Source: Chloroflexota bacterium
Lineage (GTDB): Bacteria; Chloroflexota; UBA6077
Assembly: GCA_021806765.1 (NCBI GenBank)
Contig: JAJZQR010000176.1
Coordinates: 1-10,530, forward strand
Reading direction: 5' to 3'
DNA: 10,530 bases
Shown: positions 4,658 to 10,530 of the stretch, one piece after another
Position numbering within the stretch: position 1 is the first letter of the stretch
Layout of the letters: each line of letters opens with the position of its first letter
Translations under genes and position numbers: made by a program
Notes under the pieces: generated by a model
What the model saw: the letters and a program-made list of their open reading frames with translations, nothing else
Told to the model about the DNA's origin: nothing
Database searches by the model: none

Positions 4658-7432
4658 TTGGCGACCATAACCACCAGCGCCGGTGAGCGGCGGAGCCCCG
4701 CCGATCAACCTCCCGACACCCTCCGCATCTGGGTCGTGCCCCACACCCATTGGGACCGCGAGTGGTACCTGCCCTTCGAGCAGTTTCGCATCCACCTGGC
4801 CCGCTTCATGGACGACCTGCTGGACGCCCTGGAGACCGACCCCGGCCTATTCTTCACCCTGGACGGCCAGGCGGTGATCCTGGAGGACTACCTGGAGATC
4901 CGGCCAGATCAGGAGGAGCGTCTGCGGCGTCTCCTCGCCTCGGGCCGCCTCGCCGTCGGTCCATCCTACGTCCTGCCGGACGAGTTCCTGGTCGGCCAGG
5001 AGTCCCTCATCCGCAACCTGTTGATGGGCCGGCAGGTGTGCACCCGCAACGGCGCTCGCCCCATGGCTGTCGGCTACGCCCCGGACACCTTCGGCCACGT
5101 TGCCCAGCTCCCCCAGATCCTGCGGGGATTCGGGATAGACAGCTTCGTCTTCTGGCGAGGACTGGGCGACGAAGCCGACCGGCTCGGGGCCGTGTTCCAG
5201 TGGCAAGGGCCCGACGGCAGCCGGGTGCTGGCTGTACGGCTGCTGGAGGGGTATGCCAATGCCCGGGACCTGGGCAGGTGGACACGACAGGGGGGCTGGG
5301 TGATCGACCGGCCCGACCTCTGGCCCGAGACGGCGGCACGGAGGGTGGCGGAGTTCTTGGATCGCTGGCGCGAGACCTTCGCGATTTCGGGCACTCGGGA
5401 CGTACTGCTGGGGAACGGGGTGGACCACTCGCCGGTGCAACGCGATCTGCCCGATATGCTGGCCGCGTGCAGGGAAGGTCTGCCGGGGATCACCTTCCAG
5501 ATCGGCAGCTTCGATAGCTATGTCGACGCCTTGCGAGACAGTCCAGGGGAGTTGCAGATCCACAGTGGGGAACTGCTGGGCGGCCGGGAGGCGTGCGTAG
5601 TCCGGAGCGTCAACTCCACCCGCCTCTACCTGAAGCAGGCCAACGAGGCCGCCGAGCGGTCGCTCTTCGTAGCGGAGGCGCTGGCGTCGCTGGCCTGGCT
5701 GTATTCGCGACGCGGGGACGCGGGGACACGGGGAGGCGGAGACGCGGAGATGCGGGGACACGGAGACGGGGGGATGGGGAAACGGGAAGAAGAGTTCCTC
5801 ACTCATCACTCATCACTCATCACTCATCACTCGTCACTCAGCACTCATCGCTACGAGTACCCGCGCAATGAGCTGCGCCACGCGTGGCGGGAGTTGCTCC
5901 GCAACCACCCCCACGACTCCCTGCCCGGCTGCTCTCTGGACGAGGTCCATCGGGACATGGAGCAGCGGTTCCGGAGCGCGGAACAGATAGCCCGGCAGAT
6001 CCGGCGGGAGGCCCTGGCGGCCCTGGCCGCGGTGGCTGCCGGCATGCGGCCATGGGAGGACAACCTCGAGGCTCGCAGCCTGGTCAACGTCCTGCCCTGG
6101 CCCCGCACCGGCGTGGTTGATCTGGAACTCCCCCCGGAACTGCAGGGAGCCCGCCGCGTGGTTGCAGAGACCCCAGAAAGACCGCTTCCGGTCCAACTGG
6201 CGGGTCCACGAGGTCACCGTCGCGCCCTGGTGGTCGCCGAAGTAGCCGGATTCGGGGCCCGCAACGTGCGCCTCCTGAAGGGCAGGGCAGCAGATCCGGC
6301 GGGTGCCGCCCGAGCTACCGGCTCCGCGGCCATAGAGAACGGCTACTATCGGGTGGAGGCGGCCCCCAACGGAACCATCGCCATCACCGACCTGAGCACG
6401 GGCGAGAGGCTGGCAGGCCTGCACTGGTTCGAGGATCAGGCGGACCGGGGCGACGAGTACAGCTTCTGCCCGGTTGAGGGCGACCTCCCCTGGGACAGCA
6501 GGGGGCTGAGGGCACGGATCCGGGTGCTGGCCGAGGGGCCGCTCGTGGCGGAACTGGAGATCGCCCTGCGGGCGCGCCTTCCCCACCGCCTGAAGAGTGG
6601 ACGAGGGGCTCGATCCCGCGGAACGGTGTCCTATCCCCTTCGGACAGTGGTGCGGCTGGTCTCCGGGGTGGACCGAATCGAGTTTCGCACGACGGTGGTG
6701 AACACCGCCGAGGATCACCGGCTGCGAGTCCGGTTTCCGGCCCCCGGATCGGACCAGTTCGTTCGGGCGGAGGGGCACTTCGCCCTGCTCCGGCGGACCG
6801 CCCAACCAGTGTGGAACGGCCAGTGGAGGGAACCTCCGGCCACAACCAACCATACCCTGGGCGCCGTAGCGGCCGGAAGACTCGCCCTGATCAGCCGGGG
6901 GCTCCCCGAGTACGAGGCGATCCCCAACGAGGAAGGCGGGGTAGATCTGGCCCTGACCCTGCTGCGCTGCGTGGGCTGGCTCAGTTGGTCCGACCTGGCC
7001 ACCCGGCCGGGAGCCGAGGACCCCCATGTCCCGACCCCCGACGCCCAGTGTCCCGGCACCCACACCTTCGAGTATGCCCTCAGCCTCCGGGGCGAAGAAA
7101 CCCAGGCCGCGCTGCTGCGGGCAGCGCAGGACTACCGCGTGGGGTTGGTCGATGGACCGGCTGGCACGGACCTTCTGGACACGCTGCGGGTCGAGGGCGA
7201 CGGCTTCGCCTTCTCCGCCCTGAAGGGTGCTGAGGAGGGTGACGCGGTGATCCTGCGGCTATACGACCCAGGGGAGTCTCCGGCAGTGGCTCGGGTAATC
7301 GGACGGAACCTCACGGTGCGTCGCTGCCGGCTGGATGAGACGGCTATCGAGACCGAAACCCTGGAGGCCGTCCCCATGGAGGGTGGCGAGATCGCCACCC
7401 TTCGAATCGAGAAGGAACCCACGAGGAAGTGA
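4658..7432 (+). CDS. Glycoside hydrolase family 38 alpha-mannosidase with repeat insert
   Basis: 924-residue protein. The GH38 catalytic domain opens with VVPHTHWDREW (26-36), where H31 and D33 match zinc ligands. The nucleophile lies in GYAPDTFGH as D143, and the late zinc-site motif NHPHDS has H419 followed by GCSLDEVH. A central linker domain (SLVNVLPWPRTG, about 470) and the beta-rich C-terminal domains (from NGYYRVEAAPNG, about 561) follow, as in bacterial GH38 enzymes that release alpha-mannose with retention. No signal peptide, so probably cytoplasmic. Residues about 351-398 are a low-complexity insert absent from the family pattern; without it the length is about 876, ordinary for GH38. 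The start is uncertain: between an in-frame TAG at 4580 and codon 27 the only standard start is TTG at 4658, with no clear ribosome binding site. GTG at 4736 would trim the first strand. The GH100-like gene follows 47 bp later, probably co-transcribed. Confidence 0.92.
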   Translation: MATITTSAGERRSPADQPPDTLRIWVVPHTHWDREWYLPFEQFRIHLARFMDDLLDALETDPGLFFTLDGQAVILEDYLEIRPDQEERLRRLLASGRLAVGPSYVLPDEFLVGQESLIRNLLMGRQVCTRNGARPMAVGYAPDTFGHVAQLPQILRGFGIDSFVFWRGLGDEADRLGAVFQWQGPDGSRVLAVRLLEGYANARDLGRWTRQGGWVIDRPDLWPETAARRVAEFLDRWRETFAISGTRDVLLGNGVDHSPVQRDLPDMLAACREGLPGITFQIGSFDSYVDALRDSPGELQIHSGELLGGREACVVRSVNSTRLYLKQANEAAERSLFVAEALASLAWLYSRRGDAGTRGGGDAEMRGHGDGGMGKREEEFLTHHSSLITHHSSLSTHRYEYPRNELRHAWRELLRNHPHDSLPGCSLDEVHRDMEQRFRSAEQIARQIRREALAALAAVAAGMRPWEDNLEARSLVNVLPWPRTGVVDLELPPELQGARRVVAETPERPLPVQLAGPRGHRRALVVAEVAGFGARNVRLLKGRAADPAGAARATGSAAIENGYYRVEAAPNGTIAITDLSTGERLAGLHWFEDQADRGDEYSFCPVEGDLPWDSRGLRARIRVLAEGPLVAELEIALRARLPHRLKSGRGARSRGTVSYPLRTVVRLVSGVDRIEFRTTVVNTAEDHRLRVRFPAPGSDQFVRAEGHFALLRRTAQPVWNGQWREPPATTNHTLGAVAAGRLALISRGLPEYEAIPNEEGGVDLALTLLRCVGWLSWSDLATRPGAEDPHVPTPDAQCPGTHTFEYALSLRGEETQAALLRAAQDYRVGLVDGPAGTDLLDTLRVEGDGFAFSALKGAEEGDAVILRLYDPGESPAVARVIGRNLTVRRCRLDETAIETETLEAVPMEGGEIATLRIEKEPTRK
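5705..5851 (+). repeat. In-frame low-complexity insert with seven 7-bp tandem repeats
   Basis: First part (about 5708-5786): purine-rich, G-dense DNA of repeated GACGCGG/GGACACGG/GGAGACG-like units, coding an Arg/Gly/Asp-rich stretch. Second part (5801-5849): seven tandem heptamers, five exact ACTCATC plus ACTCGTC and ACTCAGC. They code a His/Thr/Ser-rich peptide with the period THHSSLI. Flanks are normal GH38 sequence (LASLAWLY before, YEYPRNELRHAW after). From memory, such G-rich and ACTCATC repeats are usually found dispersed between genes, so this looks like repeat DNA captured in a coding frame. Confidence 0.85.
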
Positions 7433-7479
7433 TCGAGACGGGGCAAACGGGATAGACAGGATGGACGGAGAATAAGACC
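7433..7479 (+). other. Short intergenic spacer with imperfect GGATRGACRG repeat and RBS
   Basis: The 47 bp between the mannosidase and GH100-like genes contain two imperfect 10-base copies, GGGATAGACA and GGATGGACGG, then GGAG (7467-7470) nine bases before the ATG at 7480. The repeat resembles common dispersed intergenic 'GATAxACAGGATGGAC' DNA, as I remember it. No terminator is seen, which is consistent with co-transcription of the two glycosidases. Confidence 0.45.
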
Positions 7480-8787
7480 ATGGATGCGAAGACGCAGTTG
7501 GTGGACGAAGCTCGACGGCGGGCCGAAGAGCTGCTGCGGGGAAACGCCCGCGAGATCGGGCTGTTGAGCGCACGCCACGCCTACCAGCAGGTGAACGGCC
7601 GGGACGCCATGGTCTCCGGACTGGGGTTGATGCTGCTGGAAGACCCCGAAATGCGCGACGTCCACCGACGCTCCCTGGAGACCCTGGCCACCGGCCAGAG
7701 CCGCCTGGGGAACATTCCCTTCGGCGCCGGCTTCCCGGACGTTCCCGACGAGTCCTTCGTCGCTACCGGCGGCGTCTTCGCCCGCAGTAGGGGAGAAAGG
7801 GAGCGCCGGCCCGTTGTGGACACCATCCACGCCGGGTGCGTCGACAACGCCCTCTGGTACATCCTGGGTCACTACCTCTACTATCAGCGGGAGCGGAACT
7901 CGGCGTTCCTGCGCCGCTACTGGAGCAGCATCCAGCGGGCCTACCTGTGGCTGCAGTACCAGGACGTCAACGAGTGTGGCCTCTTGGAGGTCCACGAGGC
8001 CATGGACTGGGCCGATCTCTTCGCCAACCGCTACAACGTCCTGTACGACAACGCCCTCTGGTGCGCGGTGCACAGGGCCATGTGCTACCTGGGCGGGGCT
8101 CTGGGCGAGGAGACTGCGCCCTACTCTGCGGAGGCCGAGACCTGCGCCTTCAAGCTGAACCTGCTGCTCTGGGTGGGGCCTGAGGTTCGCCGCGACCTGG
8201 AGTGGGTGCAGGAGAACCGAACTGAGTGGCTCTACCCCATCAAGCGCACCGACACGGAACTGGTTACCCGCCCGTATTACCTGCCCTACGTGGGCTACAG
8301 GGACTATGCCGAGCGTTTCGACACCCTGGGGAACCTGCTCGCCATCCTGCTGGGACTCGCCAGCCCTGCCCAGACCGGCAAGATCCTGGACTACGCCTAC
8401 GGCACCGGTCTCGATCAACCCTACCCCATCCAGGTGCTCTACCCGGTGATCCGTCAGGGCGAGCAAGACTGGCGCCACTACTACTGGGTCCGAAATCTCA
8501 ATCAGCCCCACCACTACCACAACGGAGGCATCTGGCCCTTCGTGGGCGGCTTCTACGTGGCGGCCCTGGTCAAGGCGGGCCGGCAGACCGAAGCCGAGCG
8601 TCAACTGGAGAGGTTGGCCGAATTGAACAGCCTGGGGCGCCAGGAACCGTGGGAGTTCAACGAGTGGTTCCATGGAGTCAGCGGGCGGCCCATGGGTTTC
8701 GCAGGACAGTCCTGGTCCGCGGCCATGTATCTTTACGCCCACGAGGCCGTCCGCCGCGGCTCGGTCCCCTTCTTCTGGGAGGAGTAA
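7480..8787 (+). CDS. GH100/GH63-like (alpha/alpha)6-barrel glycosidase
   Basis: Complete 435-residue protein. Aromatic-rich helical-barrel motifs place it with clan GH-G or glycogen-debranching-like enzymes: HAYQQVNGRDAMVSGLG (33-49), HAGCVDNALWYILGHYLYY (117-135), EVHEAMDWADLF (170-181), HHYHNGGIWPFVGGFY (344-359) and EFNEWFHG...GFAGQSWSAAMYLYAH (392-421). By rough comparison with neutral invertases (GH100), the catalytic acid is probably D179 (or D176) in MDWAD and the base E392 or E395 in EFNEW. Candidate activities are neutral invertase, alpha-1,6-glucosidase, or hydrolysis of mannosyl- or glucosylglycerate, whose known hydrolases are of similar size. I cannot choose among them. No signal peptide, so likely cytoplasmic. 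ATG at 7480 has GGAG nine bases upstream. It follows the GH38 gene by 47 bp, probably in one operon. The fold is likely; the substrate is unknown. Confidence 0.8.
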   Translation: MDAKTQLVDEARRRAEELLRGNAREIGLLSARHAYQQVNGRDAMVSGLGLMLLEDPEMRDVHRRSLETLATGQSRLGNIPFGAGFPDVPDESFVATGGVFARSRGERERRPVVDTIHAGCVDNALWYILGHYLYYQRERNSAFLRRYWSSIQRAYLWLQYQDVNECGLLEVHEAMDWADLFANRYNVLYDNALWCAVHRAMCYLGGALGEETAPYSAEAETCAFKLNLLLWVGPEVRRDLEWVQENRTEWLYPIKRTDTELVTRPYYLPYVGYRDYAERFDTLGNLLAILLGLASPAQTGKILDYAYGTGLDQPYPIQVLYPVIRQGEQDWRHYYWVRNLNQPHHYHNGGIWPFVGGFYVAALVKAGRQTEAERQLERLAELNSLGRQEPWEFNEWFHGVSGRPMGFAGQSWSAAMYLYAHEAVRRGSVPFFWEE

Positions 8788-8993
8788 CCTCCAACGTTGG
8801 GCGGGTCTTGTCACCTGCAGCCCGGCGGACGACGAACACGGACCGGGATTATCCATCGGCTTGTAGCCGCACCTTTTACGGGTGCGCGTTGCCACATTCG
8901 GCAGAGTGACGGTGCACCACGTGGACCGCGCAGGCGTAAAGCCTGCGGCTACAGGTTTTCTGTCTTGCCCCCGGCTGCCGTGAATAATCCAGA
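8788..8993. other. Convergent intergenic region rich in inverted repeats
   Basis: 206 bp between the ends of the GH100-like gene (plus) and the gmhA-like gene (minus). It holds a 10-bp palindrome CCAACGTTGG (8792-8801), a CCCGG/CCGGG pair at 8821-8847, and the small TIR element at 8862-8953. No obvious T-tailed terminator; the hairpins may stop transcription from both sides. No gene seen. Confidence 0.5.
8862..8953. repeat. 92-bp hairpin element with 10-bp terminal inverted repeats
   Basis: Ends TGTAGCCGCA (8862-8871) and TGCGGCTACA (8944-8953) are perfect inverted repeats. Each end overlaps its own hairpin: CGCACC/GGTGCG (8868-8873 with 8881-8886), and CGCAGGC-GTAAA-GCCTGCG (8929-8947). The centre has TGCC/GGCA (8890-8893 with 8900-8903) and the overlapping palindromes GGTGCACC and CCACGTGG. 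Sequences of the 'GTAGCCGCAGGC...GCCTGCGGCTAC' kind occur as dispersed palindromic repeats in many environmental bacterial genomes, as I recall. It lies in a convergent gap, a usual place for them. Confidence 0.65.
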
Positions 8994-9665
8994 TTAGCCG
9001 GCACGACGGAGGGAGGAGGTGCGACGGGCACGCCGAGTGGTAACCGCTTCTTCCGGTTGGGGTTGCTCCGCCTCGACGTAGAGTAGCTGCTCGACCAGAT
9101 CCACCACGGCGTGCTCCATGGCCAGGTGGGCCTCCTGGATGTACTGCAGGTTGCCGCTGGGGGCTGCGAGGGCCACGTCCGCCATGGACGCCAGGACACC
9201 CCCCTCCCCCGTCAACACTACGGTGCGAAGTCCCATCTCACCGGCCGCCTGCACGGCTCGGATCACGTTACGGGAACTGCCGCTGGTGCTTATGCCGATC
9301 AGCAGGTCGCCCCGCTTCCCCAGGGCCCGAACCTGCCTCTCGAACACCCCCTCGAAGCTGTAGTCGTTGGCATAGGCCGTCAGGAAGGAGCCATCCGTGG
9401 TCAGGGCTATGGCCGGCAGGGCTGGCCGCTCGAAGTCGGGGCTCAGCCGGCTGACGAATTCCGCCGCCACGTGCTGGCAGTCAGCTGCACTTCCGCCGTT
9501 GCCGCACAGAAGCAGTTTGCCGCCCGCCCGCATACAGTCCGCGATCAGCCGGGCAGCATCGAGCATGGCGTCCAGGCCATCCTGGGCGATCTCCCTCTTA
9601 ATCTTGGCGCTCTCCAGAAGGTGAGTCCGCGCCCGCTCGCGCAGGTGATCCTCCGAAGGCAACAT
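8994..9665 (-). CDS. gmhA: SIS-domain sugar-phosphate isomerase, GmhA-like
   Basis: 223 residues from ATG 9665. A single SIS domain with GmhA hallmarks: LLLCGNGGSAADCQHVAAEFVSRL (split 51-62 and 63-74) with E69 in AAEF, DLLIGISTSGSSRNVIRA (about 120-137), and the C-terminal helix IQEAHLAMEHAVVDLVE with H180. E69 and H180 correspond to the catalytic Glu65 and His180 of E. coli GmhA, which converts sedoheptulose 7-phosphate to D-glycero-D-manno-heptose 7-phosphate. A charged tail of about 25 residues rich in Arg and Ser (TTRRARRTSSLRRAG) extends beyond the usual 190-200. A host without LPS could use the heptose for surface glycans; alternatively this may be a related sugar-phosphate isomerase. 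It is divergent from the ROK kinase and converges on the glycosidases. GTG 9671 was rejected because it overlaps the ribosome binding site. Confidence 0.87.
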   Translation of the reverse strand: MLPSEDHLRERARTHLLESAKIKREIAQDGLDAMLDAARLIADCMRAGGKLLLCGNGGSAADCQHVAAEFVSRLSPDFERPALPAIALTTDGSFLTAYANDYSFEGVFERQVRALGKRGDLLIGISTSGSSRNVIRAVQAAGEMGLRTVVLTGEGGVLASMADVALAAPSGNLQYIQEAHLAMEHAVVDLVEQLLYVEAEQPQPEEAVTTRRARRTSSLRRAG

Positions 9666-9670
9666 CCGCA

Positions 9671-9676
9671 CCCCCT
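9671..9676 (-). promoter_or_regulatory. Ribosome binding site choosing ATG 9665 for the gmhA-like gene
   Basis: On the minus strand, AGGGGG ends five bases before the ATG at 9663-9665. The in-frame GTG at 9669-9671 overlaps this purine run and so is unlikely to be the start. Confidence 0.65.
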
Positions 9677-9841
9677 TTCCGGGCCGTTCCTCGTCTCATA
9701 TCACGTGCCGTGCCGCGATTGGGAGCGCGGCAGCTCGGCGCCGCCGTCGATCGGACCGAAAGCAGCGGCAAGCCGCAGCACTCCAAACAGCTGCTTAACC
9801 TGGTAAACTCCCCTTAGTGCGTTAACCCTATCTTATCGAGA
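9672..9841. promoter_or_regulatory. Divergent promoter region between gmhA-like and ROK genes
   Basis: About 170 bp from which both genes must be transcribed. The half nearest the ROK gene is AT-richer and contains GTTAACC and TTAACC-T-GGTAAA-like half sites around 9795-9828, which could be regulator or polymerase contacts. GCGGC-AA-GCCGC (9767-9778) is a small palindrome. I see no convincing -35/-10 pair for either gene. Confidence 0.4.
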
Positions 9842-10530
9842 ATGGCAACCATGGCAACAACGCAGGGGCGCGACCGCGCCGTGGCCATCGACCTGGGCGG
9901 AACCCGCTTCCGAGTGGCGGTGGCAACCAGTGAAGGCGAAATCGAGTGGCGAACCTCCCGTTTTACCCACACCGAACAGGGGCTCCAGCCGGTCCTGGAC
10001 AACATGTACGCTACCATCGATGAGGCGCTTGCGACCGTCGACGACCGGGAGAGCGTGAAAGGCATGGGAATTGCAGCCCCCGGCCCCCTGGACCCCTGGA
10101 CCGGGGTGATCTACAACCCGCCGAACATGCCGGGCTGGGACAGGGTCCCTCTGAAGCGGCTGTTCGAGGATAGGTACGGCATTCCCGTGCAGGTGGCCAA
10201 CGACGCCAATCTGGCGGCGGTTGGGGAACACCGGTACGGGGCAGGCAAGGGCTACCAGCATCTAGTCTACGTGACGGTGAGCACGGGAATAGGGGGAGGA
10301 GTGATCGTCGACGGACAGCTGCTGCTGGGCGCAAGGGGGTTCGCCGGAGAGGTGGGCCACATGACCATCGACATGCACGGAGAAAGATGCGACTGCGGAA
10401 ACGTGGGCTGCCTGGAGTGGCTGGCCTCTGGGACCTCTATAGGGCGCCGGGCCCGGCAGATGGTCGATGGGGGGATCGAGACGGCCTTGCGCGACCTGGC
10501 TCCCCTCGAAATCACCGCACAAAGGGTAAC
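9842..10530 (+). CDS. ROK-family sugar kinase, C-terminus beyond window
   Basis: 229 residues read from ATG 9842 to the window end without a stop. The ATP-binding P-loop-like motif AIDLGGTRFRVAV (15-27) opens the chain, with no N-terminal helix-turn-helix, so it is a kinase rather than a ROK repressor. VANDANLAAVGEHRYGAG (118-135) holds the catalytic Asp D121, and VTVSTGIGGGVI (144-155) the second phosphate loop. GFAGEVGHMTI (166-176) gives the sugar-contact E170 and zinc ligand H173, and CDCGNVGCLEW (183-193) gives zinc ligands C183, C185 and C190. It would phosphorylate a hexose such as glucose, mannose or an N-acetylhexosamine in the cytoplasm. Next to two glycosidases it probably handles the sugars they release. 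In-frame TAG at 9815 limits the start to ATG 9842 or 9851; neither has a strong ribosome binding site. Confidence 0.93.
   Translation, partial: MATMATTQGRDRAVAIDLGGTRFRVAVATSEGEIEWRTSRFTHTEQGLQPVLDNMYATIDEALATVDDRESVKGMGIAAPGPLDPWTGVIYNPPNMPGWDRVPLKRLFEDRYGIPVQVANDANLAAVGEHRYGAGKGYQHLVYVTVSTGIGGGVIVDGQLLLGARGFAGEVGHMTIDMHGERCDCGNVGCLEWLASGTSIGRRARQMVDGGIETALRDLAPLEITAQRV

Noticed and set aside
5801..5849. CRISPR-like array
   Set aside because: The units are 7 bp and directly adjacent with no spacers; this is a simple tandem repeat.
5834..7063. 409-codon minus-strand open frame within the mannosidase
   Set aside because: Shadow of the GH38 frame; no motifs, no ribosome binding site, no conserved pattern.
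7132..8895. 587-codon minus-strand open frame opposite the GH38 end and GH100-like gene
   Set aside because: Antisense shadow caused by high GC; low-complexity translation with no recognisable domain, whereas both plus-strand genes have intact family signatures.
9669..9671. GTG start for the gmhA-like gene
   Set aside because: It overlaps the AGGGGG ribosome binding site; ATG six bases downstream has proper spacing.

Overview
The window is a GC-rich (roughly 60-65 % by eye) bacterial chromosomal segment with eight genes: six complete and two cut by the window edges. The gene set fits a deep-branching environmental bacterium, and Chloroflexota is my best guess. It includes a small double zinc-ribbon protein with a CxxC-x17-CxxC module, a single-domain M16 peptidase, a DUF72 protein, GH38 and GH100-like glycosidases, and a GmhA-type SIS protein with a ROK kinase. 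Structured dispersed repeats in the gaps point the same way. This assignment is inference; there is no rRNA or other phylogenetic marker here. I see no transposase, integrase, tRNA, rRNA or CRISPR array.

Left part (1-2804, all minus strand). In transcription order these are a zinc-ribbon protein (2511-2804) closed by a perfect 15-bp stem terminator, a DUF72 TIM-barrel protein (1439-2302), an IclR-family regulator (533-1318) and a two-cluster 4Fe-4S ferredoxin-like protein (1-442, C-terminus off the window). The IclR gene has a clear sigma-70-type promoter (TTGACC, 17 bp, TATACT) and a short palindrome in its leader. IclR and the ferredoxin probably form one unit controlling a redox or catabolic operon that continues to the left.

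Middle part (2805-4657). A 392-bp region without a gene carries promoter-like sequences and leads into a plus-strand M16 zinc peptidase (3197-4462, TTG start). After it lies a striking 131-bp element (4499-4629) with perfect 12-bp terminal inverted repeats enclosing four further hairpins. It is either a MITE-like repeat or a structured RNA, and it ends 28 bp before the next gene.

Right part (4658-10530) is a sugar-metabolism cluster: a GH38 alpha-mannosidase, a GH100/GH63-like glycosidase, a GmhA-like sugar-phosphate isomerase (minus strand), and a divergently transcribed ROK-family sugar kinase cut by the window end. The plausible logic is that the two hydrolases release mannose or glucose from a glycan or glycoside, the ROK kinase phosphorylates the sugar, and the SIS protein acts on a sugar phosphate. 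The substrate cannot be read from the sequence. The mannosidase carries an in-frame low-complexity insert of about 48 codons made of G-rich repeat DNA followed by seven copies of a 7-bp unit. It looks like intergenic repeat DNA that landed inside a coding sequence without breaking the frame. A second small hairpin-rich element with 10-bp terminal inverted repeats (8862-8953) lies between the converging GH100-like and gmhA-like genes.
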